Source of the DNA: Flavobacteriales bacterium
Lineage (GTDB): Bacteria; Bacteroidota; Bacteroidia; Flavobacteriales_F; PHOS-HE28
Assembly: GCA_016715995.1 (NCBI GenBank)
Contig: JADJXF010000036.1
Coordinates: forward strand, 1 to 38,594
DNA: 38,594 bases
Direction of reading: 5' to 3'
Shown here one piece after another: positions 32,292 through 38,594 of this stretch. Each line of letters starts with the position of its first letter. Positions within the stretch are counted from its first letter, which is position 1. A program made the translations under genes and the position numbers. Below the pieces are notes generated by a model. That model made no database searches, had not been told where the DNA came from, and worked only from the letters and a program-made list of their open reading frames with translations.

Positions 32292-34234
32292 TCAATGGAC
32301 GCCCAGTTGCTCGGCGATGCGGCCATTCACCACGGCCGCGAAGGCTTCCGGTGTCATGGTGCCGCCATCACCTTGGCCGTGCTCTCGCACGGATAGGGTG
32401 CCATCGGCCTGCTCCTTCTCGCCGAGGATGAGCATGAACGGGGTCTTGGCCATCTCGGCGTCGCGGATCTTCCGGCCGATCTTCTCGTTGCGTTCGTCCA
32501 CCGAGGCCCGGATGCCCAGACCCGCTAACCGGGCGCAGGCGGCGTGGGCGGCATCCACGAACTTGTCGCTGATGGGCAGGAGGATGGCCTGTTCCGGCGT
32601 GAGCCAGAGCGGGAAACGACCGGCCGTATGCTCGATGATCACCCCGATGAAGCGTTCCAAGCTGCCGAAGGGTGCTCGGTGAATCATCACCGGACGGTGG
32701 CGAGCATTGTCGCTGCCCACGTATTCCAGTTCGAAACGCTCGGGCAGGTTGTAGTCCACCTGATCGTGCCCAACTGCCATTTGCGGCCGAGCGCATCACG
32801 CACCATGAAGTCGAGCTTGGGGCCATAGAAGGCGGCCTCACCGTATTCCACTGTCGTCTTCAGGCCACTGGCGGCGGCGGCATCGATGATTGCCTGCTCG
32901 GCCCTCACCCAATTCTCATCGCTCCCGATGTATTTGCTGCGGTCCTCCTTGTCGCGAAGGCTCACCTGCGCTTCAAAATTCTCGAAGTTCAATGCCCTGA
33001 GCACCAGAAGGACAAGGTCAATCACTTTCATGAACTCTTCCTTCACCTGGTCGGGTCGGCAGAAGAGGTGCGCATCGTCCTGCGTGAAGCCCCTCACCCG
33101 GGCCAGTCCGTGCAATTCGCCGCTCTGCTCATAGCGATAGACGGTGCCGAATTCGGCCAGTCGCAAGGGCAGGTCCTTGTAGCTGCGCGGCCGACTGGCG
33201 AAGATCTCGCAATGGTGCGGGCAGTTCATCGGCTTCAGCATGAAGAGCTCGCCATCCTGCGGTGTGTTCATCGGCTGGAAGCTGTCCTTGCCGTATTTCT
33301 CGAAATGGCCGCTGGTCACATAGAGCTGCTTCAGGGCGATGTGCGGCGTGGCTACCTGCACGTACCCGCTCTTCTCCTGCGCCTCCTTCATGAAGTTGAT
33401 GAGCCGCTCCCGCAGCGCCGCGCCTTTTGGCAACCACAATGGAAGGCCGGCGCCCACCTTCTCGCTGAAGGTGAACAGGTCCAACTCCTTCCCCAGCTTG
33501 CGGTGGTCGCGTTTCTTGGCCTCCTCCAGCAGGACGAGGTATTCATCCAGTTCCTTCTGCTTGGGGAACGTAATGCCGTAAAGCCGGGTGAGCTGCTTGC
33601 GTTTCTCATCGCCGCGCCAGTATGCACCAGCCACGCTCATCACCTTCATGGCCTTGATGAATCCGGTATCGGGGATGTGCGGCCCGCGGCACAGGTCGGT
33701 GAAGTTGCCCTGGGTGTAGAAGGTGATCTCTCCGTCGTTCAGGCCTTCCAGCAGTTCCAGCTTGTACTCGTCGCCCTTCTCCTTGAAGTAGGCGATGGCG
33801 TCGGCCTTGCCCACCTCCTTGCGCTCGAACGAGAGCTTCCTGGAGGCCAGTTCCTTCATCTTGGCCTCGATGCCCGCGAAGTCGCCGTCGCCGATGACCT
33901 TGGCGCCGAGGTCGATGTCGTAGTAGAAGCCGTTCTCGATAGGCGGCCCGATGCCGAACTTGGTTCCCGGGTAGAGCGCCTCAATCGCCTCAGCCATCAA
34001 GTGCGCCGATGAATGCCATAGCGTGGCTTTCCCATCGGCATCGTTCCAGGTAAGCAATGAGAGCGTGCAATCGCCCGGCAGGGGCCTATTGGCATCCCGC
34101 ACCTCGTCATTCACGCGCGCGGAGAGCACGTTTCGCGCAAGTCCTTCACTGATGCTCCGGGCCACATCCATGGCCGTGGCGCCTTGCTCGTATTCCCGCA
34201 CGCTGCCGTCCGGGAGGGTCACCTTGATCTTCAT
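32292..34234 (-). CDS. thrS: threonine--tRNA ligase, reading frame broken by an apparent one-base deletion
   Basis: Start ATG 34234. The first frame runs through the TGS domain (1-62), the editing domain with HSSAH (74-78), and the catalytic core with NCPHHCEIF and YRYEQSGELHG up to KWQLGTI at residue 491, then shifts into unrelated sequence and stops at 32687. The correct continuation (QVDYNLPERFELEYVG ... VMIHRAPFGSLERFIG ... anticodon-binding domain) is in the next frame and runs to 32292. Restoring one C between 32761 and 32762 gives ATC-CAG-GTG and an unbroken 647-residue protein, the normal length. The N-terminal fragment alone lacks the third zinc ligand (MIHRA), motif 3 and the tRNA-binding domain. 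Since the enzyme is essential, a sequencing error is the simplest reading. First gene of the infC operon. Confidence 0.93.
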
Positions 34235-34277
34235 AACATATCCCGCACGGTCCTTACGAATGGTCCGCGAAGGGCGG

Positions 34278-34285
34278 CGAAAGTA
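34278..34285 (-). promoter_or_regulatory. -7 promoter box of the thrS operon
   Basis: Minus-strand TACTTTCG followed by CCGCC, 43 bases before the thrS ATG; the octamer is identical to the one before the 65-residue gene. Confidence 0.45.
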
Positions 34286-34314
34286 GGTCGATGGCCGCAC
34301 GGACTGAAAAAGCA

Positions 34315-34340
34315 ACAGGGCCTCCTCGCGGAAGCCCTGT
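34315..34340 (-). terminator. intrinsic terminator after the TPR gene, upstream of thrS
   Basis: Minus-strand stem ACAGGGCTTCC / GGAGGCCCTGT (11 bp, one T-G wobble) with GCGA loop, then TGCTTTTTC. It separates the TPR gene from the thrS promoter. A further stem, GCCCGA/TCGGGC, lies at 34345-34363. Confidence 0.8.
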
Positions 34341-34385
34341 CACCGCCCGAGGGTCCGTTCGGGCTGTCGGCACAGGAAGGCCGGC

Positions 34386-35096
34386 TTATTCGCAGTAGAT
34401 GAGCATCATCTCCTCCACACTCTTGTTCCCATGCTGGAGCGCGGCGTGCAACGCCTCACAAGCATCCTGCTTTCGGTCCATGCGCAGCAGCACCATGGCG
34501 CGCTGCAGATGGGCCTGGTCGAGCGTGGGGTCGAGTTCGATGGCGCGGTCGAGGTCGGCGAGCGCTTCATCGTCCTGGTGCATGGCGGCGAGCACGATTC
34601 CACGGTCGCACCATCCATAGGCGTTGTACGGCGCGATGTCGACAAGGCGATCGTAGTGGCCCTTGGCGGCCACGAGGTCGTTCCGGCCCATGGCGAAATG
34701 GCCCAGGTGCAGCAGCGCGTGCTCCGCCGCCGGTCCGGTTGACCGCACCTGCAGCGTGCGTTCCAGATCGGCCATGGCGCTGTGCTGGGCGCCCAGCCGG
34801 GCCTTCACCTCGGCGCGGCGCAGGAGGCTATGGGCATCATCCGGAGCGAGGGTGAGGGCCTGGTCGAGGTCTTTCAGGGCACCGCCCAGATCGCCCAAGC
34901 CGATGCGGTTCACGGCACGGTAGTACCAGGTCTTCATATCGGCAGGGGCCTCGGTAACAGCCTTGCTGAAGGCGGTTTCCGCGCTGGCATGGTCAGCCTT
35001 GCGCATGGCGCTCATGCCCGCCAGCATTTCGCCGCCTTGCTGGGCCATTAGCGTAGTGGCAGCAAGTGTGAGCAGGGTGGTGGTGAGGGTCTTCAT
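34386..35096 (-). CDS. exported tetratricopeptide repeat protein
   Basis: 236 residues from the ATG at 35096, where a signal peptide starts (MKTLTTTLLTLAATTLMAQ). About five TPR units follow, clearest at GDLGGALKDLDQALTLAPDD, NDLVAAKGHYDRLVDIAPYN and DDEALADLDRAIELDPTLD. The C-terminus (HGNKSVEEMMLIYCE) contains one cysteine. Predicted periplasmic scaffold of unknown partner. Flanked by a good terminator and by the repeat-bearing intergenic stretch. Confidence 0.85.
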   Translation of the reverse strand: MKTLTTTLLTLAATTLMAQQGGEMLAGMSAMRKADHASAETAFSKAVTEAPADMKTWYYRAVNRIGLGDLGGALKDLDQALTLAPDDAHSLLRRAEVKARLGAQHSAMADLERTLQVRSTGPAAEHALLHLGHFAMGRNDLVAAKGHYDRLVDIAPYNAYGWCDRGIVLAAMHQDDEALADLDRAIELDPTLDQAHLQRAMVLLRMDRKQDACEALHAALQHGNKSVEEMMLIYCE

Positions 35097-35263
35097 GGCG
35101 GGGCGTGCAACGGAAGCCGCGCAGAAAAGTTCCCAGCCGGGGGTGGATAAGTGGTTCCGGTAAGGCAATGCAAAGCGAAATGACCTGATTCACTTTGCCG
35201 CAGGGATGGAAAGCTGTGCTGACGACACAAGAACCATCTCTAGCGCGACTTGCGACTGGTCTC

Positions 35264-35312
35264 AGAATGGAGAATGGTAAATGCAGAATGTAGAAGGTAG
35301 AATGCAGAGTGG
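35264..35312. repeat. seven tandem degenerate heptanucleotide repeats (consensus AGAATGN)
   Basis: The stretch divides exactly into seven 7-base units: agaatgg, agaatgg, taaatgc, agaatgt, agaaggt, agaatgc, agagtgg. It is AT-richer than its surroundings and lies in the 293-base gap between the TPR gene start and doxX. No gene is visible in the rest of that gap. Confidence 0.75.
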
Positions 35313-35345
35313 TTAGCACTCGATGCCCATAGGTGGCTAGCGATA

Positions 35346-35387
35346 GCCAACCCACAACCCCATCAACGTTCAACTCTCAACCTCTCC
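35346..35387. repeat. second degenerate heptanucleotide block just before the DoxX gene
   Basis: Six 7-base units in register: gccaacc, cacaacc, ccatcaa, cgttcaa, ctctcaa, cctctcc, ending 2 bases before the DoxX start codon. The unit is different from the AGAATGN block but the period is the same. Confidence 0.45.
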
Positions 35388-35389
35388 CT

Positions 35390-35788
35390 ATGCTCCTTAA
35401 CAGCCAACCCATCTCCGAGGACCTCGGTTACCTGCTTGCTCGCCTGGGCTTCGGAGGGACCATGCTCGTGCAGCACGGGTGGCCCAAGATCATGCGCTTC
35501 AGCGAGATTGCCGAGGGCTTTGCCGATCCATTCGGATTGGGCGGCACCTTCTCGCTGGTCCTCATCATACTTGCCGAGGTCCTGTGCTCCTTGCTCGTGA
35601 TGCTCGGGCTCTGGACGCGAACCGCCCTCATACCGCTCATCATCGGCATGGCGGTGATCGCCTTCATGGTGAAGGGCGATGCATCCTTCAAGGAGAAGGA
35701 ACTCTCGCTCGTCTATCTCTTCGGGTTCGTGGCATTGCTCTTCACGGGAAGCGGCCGTTTCTCCATCGATCGCATTTCATTCAAGTAA
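35390..35788 (+). CDS. DoxX family membrane protein
   Basis: 132 residues from the ATG at 35390. About four membrane helices; the family start LGYLLARLGFGGTMLVQHGWPKIM and the central LAEVLCSLLVMLGLWTRTAL are typical of DoxX/YphA-type proteins. The C-terminus GSGRFSIDRI is also characteristic (G-G-x-F-S-x-D). DoxX proteins are loosely tied to redox balance and thiol stress in some bacteria, but a shared function is not established. The HerA-like gene follows after 40 bases on the same strand. Confidence 0.9.
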   Translation: MLLNSQPISEDLGYLLARLGFGGTMLVQHGWPKIMRFSEIAEGFADPFGLGGTFSLVLIILAEVLCSLLVMLGLWTRTALIPLIIGMAVIAFMVKGDASFKEKELSLVYLFGFVALLFTGSGRFSIDRISFK

Positions 35789-35828
35789 CGGCAGGGGTCC
35801 GCGCTTCCTTTGCCCCAATTGTGAACCC

Positions 35829-37202
35829 ATGCCCGTACACGACGACTTCATTCGCACCATCACTGAGGGCAACAGCTTCAAGGGCGAGAGCATCGTATTG
35901 GGCGGTGCGCTATTCCATGGTGAAGTGCCCTCAGGCTGCACGGTGAAGGTGCCCCTGCGCACCATGAACCGCCACGGCCTCATCTGCGGCGCCACCGGCA
36001 GCGGCAAGACCAAGACGCTGCAAGTGCTCGCCGAGCAGCTCTCGCTCCATGGCGTGCCTTCATTGCTGATGGATGTGAAGGGCGATTTGAGCGGGCTTGC
36101 GGCGCCGGGAACCAGCACTGAGAAGATCGAAGCGCGCCACACTAAGCTCGGCATCCCCTACGAACCGCAAGGCTTGCCGGTCGAACTGCTCAGCTTGAGC
36201 AAAGAGTCCGGTGCCCGCCTGCGCGCCACGGTCAGCGAGTTCGGTCCTGTGCTGCTGGGCCGCATCCTGGAACTGAATGACACGCAGCAGAGCGTGCTTG
36301 CCCTTGTGTTCAAATACTGCGACGATCACGGCCTGCCGCTTCTCGACCTCAAGGATTTGCGCCGCATGCTGCAGTTCGTGAGCGACGAAGGCAAGCACGA
36401 GATCAAGAAGGTGTACGGCCACGTGAGCGGCTCCACGGTGAGCATCATCCTGCGCAAGCTCATTGAGATCGAGCAGCAGGGCGCCGACCGTTTCTTCGGC
36501 GAACGCAGCTTCGATGTGAACGACCTGCTGGAACTGCGGGATGGAAAGGGCGTGGTGCACATCGTGCGCCTCACCGACATCCAGGACCGGCCGCGCCTCT
36601 TCAGCACCTTCATGCTCTGCCTTCTTGCCGAGATCTACAGCACCTTCCCCGAGGTGGGCGACCCCGAGAAGCCCAAACTCGTGCTCTTCATCGATGAGGC
36701 GCACCTGATCTTCAGCACGGCCACTAAAGCGTTGTTGGAACAGCTTGAGACCATCATCAAACTCATCCGTTCCAAGGGCGTGGGCGTTTACTTCTGCACG
36801 CAGGACCCCAGCGATGTGCCCGAGGGCGTGCTCGGTCAACTCGGATTGAAAGTGCAGCACGCATTGCGCGCCTTCACCGCGAAGGACCGTACCACGATTA
36901 AGAAGACGGCGCAGAACTATCCGATCACGCCGTTCTACGACGTGGAGGAGCTGATCACTTCGCTCGGCATCGGCGAGGCGCTGGTGACGGCGCTGAGCGA
37001 GAAGGGCACGCCGACGCCGCTCGCGCACACGCTGCTGCGCGCGCCCATCAGCCGCATGGACATCCTGAGCCCACTGGAGATCGATGGTCTCGTGGCGCGC
37101 AGTCAGCTGGTGAAGACCTACAACGAGGAGATTGACCGCGAGAGCGCTTTCGAGATGCTGGAGAAGCGGATGAAGGGGGAGGAGGAGAAGGAAGTAAAGT
37201 AG
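35829..37202 (+). CDS. HerA-like ATPase (DUF853), apparently truncated by an in-frame TAG
   Basis: 457 residues from the ATG at 35829; earlier in-frame codons lie inside doxX. Walker A GATGSGKT at 54-61, the MDVKGDLSGLA block after it, Walker B LVLFIDEAHLIF at about 286-297, and VYFCTQDPSDVPEGVLGQLG as the downstream sensor/arginine region, all matching the DUF853 (YjgR-like) branch of FtsK/HerA ATPases. Related proteins are near 500 residues. Here TAG at 37200-37202 ends the frame after GEEEKEVK, and the next 49 codons in the same frame encode the expected family C-terminus. Function of the family is not settled; DNA translocation is inferred from fold. Confidence 0.9.
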   Translation: MPVHDDFIRTITEGNSFKGESIVLGGALFHGEVPSGCTVKVPLRTMNRHGLICGATGSGKTKTLQVLAEQLSLHGVPSLLMDVKGDLSGLAAPGTSTEKIEARHTKLGIPYEPQGLPVELLSLSKESGARLRATVSEFGPVLLGRILELNDTQQSVLALVFKYCDDHGLPLLDLKDLRRMLQFVSDEGKHEIKKVYGHVSGSTVSIILRKLIEIEQQGADRFFGERSFDVNDLLELRDGKGVVHIVRLTDIQDRPRLFSTFMLCLLAEIYSTFPEVGDPEKPKLVLFIDEAHLIFSTATKALLEQLETIIKLIRSKGVGVYFCTQDPSDVPEGVLGQLGLKVQHALRAFTAKDRTTIKKTAQNYPITPFYDVEELITSLGIGEALVTALSEKGTPTPLAHTLLRAPISRMDILSPLEIDGLVARSQLVKTYNEEIDRESAFEMLEKRMKGEEEKEVK

Positions 37203-37352
37203 GTGAAGCCGGATCGGAATGAACCGAGCACGTTCGAGAAGATGACGAAGAACCCGATGGCGCGGCAGGTGGGTAACACCTTTGTGCGCGAGCTCACGCG
37301 CGGACTGCTGGGCGTGCTGGGCATCCGGACCGCCGCGCGCAGGCGCCGGTAG
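37203..37352 (+). pseudogene. severed C-terminus of the HerA-like ATPase (49 codons, same frame)
   Basis: Reads on in the same frame directly after the TAG: GTG-AAG-CCG... giving VKPDRNEPSTFEKMTKN...RELTRGLLGVLGIR, then TAG at 37350. The FEK-(x)n-VREL-RGLLGVLG pattern is that of DUF853 C-termini. Either it is made by reading through the TAG (full product 507 residues if one residue is inserted), translated separately from the GTG, or lost. Confidence 0.7.
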
Positions 37353-37363
37353 TGAAGCCTGGT

Positions 37364-38494
37364 TCAACCGGCCAGTAGGTCCACCGCGCGGCGCGCCACC
37401 CGAATGCCGATGGCGACACCCATGCCGCCCATGCGGACCGCCACACCCACGCGATCGCTGGTCCGCATCACCAGCGGTTGCTTCGAATCCTTTCCGAAGG
37501 CCATGATCCCGCTCCACCGCCGGGCGATCCGGAAGTCAACCCCAGGAAGAATGACCTCACGCAGGAGCCGCTCCAAGGCCTCCTGGATCATCGGCGTGGT
37601 GCCATCTGTCATGGTGCTCTCCCCAACCAGGTCGAGGTTACGGCCGCCACCTAGCAGGACGCCGCCGGCGCAATCGCGGAAATAATAGAAGCCCTCGTCC
37701 ATGTGGAACGTTCCACGCAACCGCAAGCCCTCGATCGGTTCCGTCAGCAGCACCTGCCCACGGCCTGGCACCACATCGAGCTCGGGCAGTAGCGCGGGCG
37801 TGTAGCCGTTAGTGGCCACCAGCACCTGCTCAGATTCGAGCACTTCACCACCGCGCAACGGCAAACGAACGCCCATCGCATGCTCTTCAATGGCGAGCAC
37901 TTCCGCATTCGTCCGCAGTGCAACACCGCTCTCCATGGCCTTCTGAAGCAATGCGCGCATCAGCAATCCGCTGTCGATAGGGCCTTCCAAATGGGTGTGC
38001 GCCACGTGCGATACACCGTGGAGCCCTTGCGCGGAGATGGTCTCATCGGACCAGTGAAAAGCCTTTTGACCGAGTATGGGCTGCAACATTTCATTCAACC
38101 CATCGAACCCTTCCGCGACGCGCGGGTACAGGAAATCGGCGATACGGTACGCTTCATGCCCACCGGTAGGCTCGAAACCGATGTGCTCATCACCCAATTC
38201 AGCGCGCAGTTCCCGCAGTCCGCGCCATCGCTCCTCCACGCGGCAGAGCGCTGCATCCGCGCCTTCCTTGTCGATGTCCGCCAGCAGTTCGCTCGGGCTG
38301 CCGAAGCAGGCGAAGCCCGCGTTGCGGATGCTTGCGCCGCTGGGGTGCGCGCCGCGCTCCACCACCAGCACCCGATGTCCCGGGAATCGACGTTTATACA
38401 GAAGCGCCGTGAAAAGGCCCACGATGCCGGCGCCCACCACGGTGAGCCGGGGCTGGGAGTGGAAGGCGCGGGCTTCCCAAACACTGCGAGTCAT
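37364..38494 (-). CDS. FAD-dependent oxidoreductase, DAO family
   Basis: 376 residues from the ATG at 38494 (a TTG at 38515 is less likely). The Rossmann FAD motif TVVGAGIVGLFTALLYKRRFP with acidic end VVER sits near residues 18-47, followed by GASIRNAGFACFGSPSEL. Further DAO-family blocks: LVATNGYTPALLPEL (sheet to FAD) and, at the end, AVRMGGMGVAIGIRVARRAVDLL. The group covers glycine/D-amino acid oxidases and sarcosine-like dehydrogenases; the substrate is not predictable. No signal peptide. Convergent with the HerA-like gene; 11 bases separate the fragment's stop from this gene's stop. Confidence 0.9.
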   Translation of the reverse strand: MTRSVWEARAFHSQPRLTVVGAGIVGLFTALLYKRRFPGHRVLVVERGAHPSGASIRNAGFACFGSPSELLADIDKEGADAALCRVEERWRGLRELRAELGDEHIGFEPTGGHEAYRIADFLYPRVAEGFDGLNEMLQPILGQKAFHWSDETISAQGLHGVSHVAHTHLEGPIDSGLLMRALLQKAMESGVALRTNAEVLAIEEHAMGVRLPLRGGEVLESEQVLVATNGYTPALLPELDVVPGRGQVLLTEPIEGLRLRGTFHMDEGFYYFRDCAGGVLLGGGRNLDLVGESTMTDGTTPMIQEALERLLREVILPGVDFRIARRWSGIMAFGKDSKQPLVMRTSDRVGVAVRMGGMGVAIGIRVARRAVDLLAG

Positions 38495-38543
38495 GGCATA
38501 CCGGGCTGGCGCCAAAGATGTCCTAAATTGCGGCGATTCGGGA

Positions 38544-38594
38544 ATGCATAAGCCGGTTATCAGCTTGATTCACAGTTCGTCGCGACAGCATTGG
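38544..38594 (+). CDS. start of a further gene, cut by the window end
   Basis: An ATG at 38544 opens a frame without stop to the window end (17 codons, MHKPVISLIHSSSRQHW). A TAAATTGCGGC sequence 14-20 bases upstream resembles the -7 boxes in this window. The KPVISLIHSS opening is like the first strand of some family 2 glycosyltransferases, but the piece is too short to name. Confidence 0.4.
   Translation, partial: MHKPVISLIHSSSRQHW

Noticed and set aside
32672..34012. 446-codon plus-strand open frame opposite thrS
   Set aside because: Shadow of the synthetase gene; no independent evidence of coding.
37200..37202. Genome-wide reassignment of TAG to a sense codon
   Set aside because: TAG clearly ends several other genes in the window (for example at 3402-3404 and 30174-30176).
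36060..37517. 485-codon minus-strand open frame opposite the HerA-like gene and part of the DAO gene
   Set aside because: Shadow frame caused by codon bias of the ATPase gene; its translation is Arg/His/Leu-rich without motifs.

Overview
The window looks like a chromosomal piece of a GC-rich Bacteroidota, most likely Flavobacteriales. Evidence: a PorP/SprF-family protein coupled to a giant adhesin ending in a gliding-motility (CHU_C) C-terminal domain; two further proteins with a type A T9SS sorting domain (PNPAS-type motif); CBM9/DUF5916 and TonB-dependent receptor genes; short -7 promoter boxes of the Bacteroidota type TAnnTT(T/C)G; and no visible Shine-Dalgarno pattern. No phage, IS element, CRISPR array or rRNA gene is visible. 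Most genes are ordinary core or envelope genes.

Layout. 1-9.6 kb: end of an alpha/alpha-toroid (prenyltransferase-like) gene, a secreted cupredoxin, an M1 metallopeptidase, an alpha/beta-hydrolase lipoprotein, a CBM9-DUF5916 outer-membrane protein, an EF-G paralogue that lacks the catalytic G-domain histidine, and a 65-residue small protein. 9.7-12.1 kb: a small beta-barrel protein, a cobalamin riboswitch driving a beta-propeller protein that resembles the B12-capturing lipoprotein BtuG but carries a T9SS tail, and tRNA-Thr(CGT). 12.2-18.7 kb: PorP/SprF and a 1837-residue adhesin built from exactly 239-residue units. 18.9-22.7 kb: a metal module, with a DtxR/MntR-type regulator and ZIP transporter (ATGA overlap) divergent from a TonB-dependent receptor across a perfect 18-bp palindrome. 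22.8-27.4 kb: two small proteins, then a tightly packed minus-strand operon TPR - phosphosulfolactate synthase - rhodanese - DUF368 (PopT-type undecaprenyl-phosphate transporter) - aroE. 27.6-30.7 kb: glmM-type phosphohexomutase, cysteine desulfurase, FMN reductase. 30.8-34.2 kb: classic thrS-infC-rpmI-rplT operon, in which thrS carries an apparent one-base deletion. 34.4-38.6 kb: TPR protein, heptanucleotide repeats, DoxX, a HerA-like ATPase (DUF853) cut by an in-frame TAG 49 codons before its expected end, a DAO-type FAD oxidoreductase, and the start of a last gene.

Most interesting: (1) the riboswitch-controlled T9SS-type BtuG-like protein, suggesting that B12 capture has been moved from a lipoprotein anchor to the T9SS; (2) the EF-G2-like translocase with a degenerate GTPase site; (3) the palindrome-controlled metal uptake locus; (4) the metronomic 239-residue adhesin repeat; (5) two lesions (thrS frameshift, HerA-like amber codon) that are either assembly errors or real recoding events. 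All function assignments are from motif and family recognition by eye; no database search was run.
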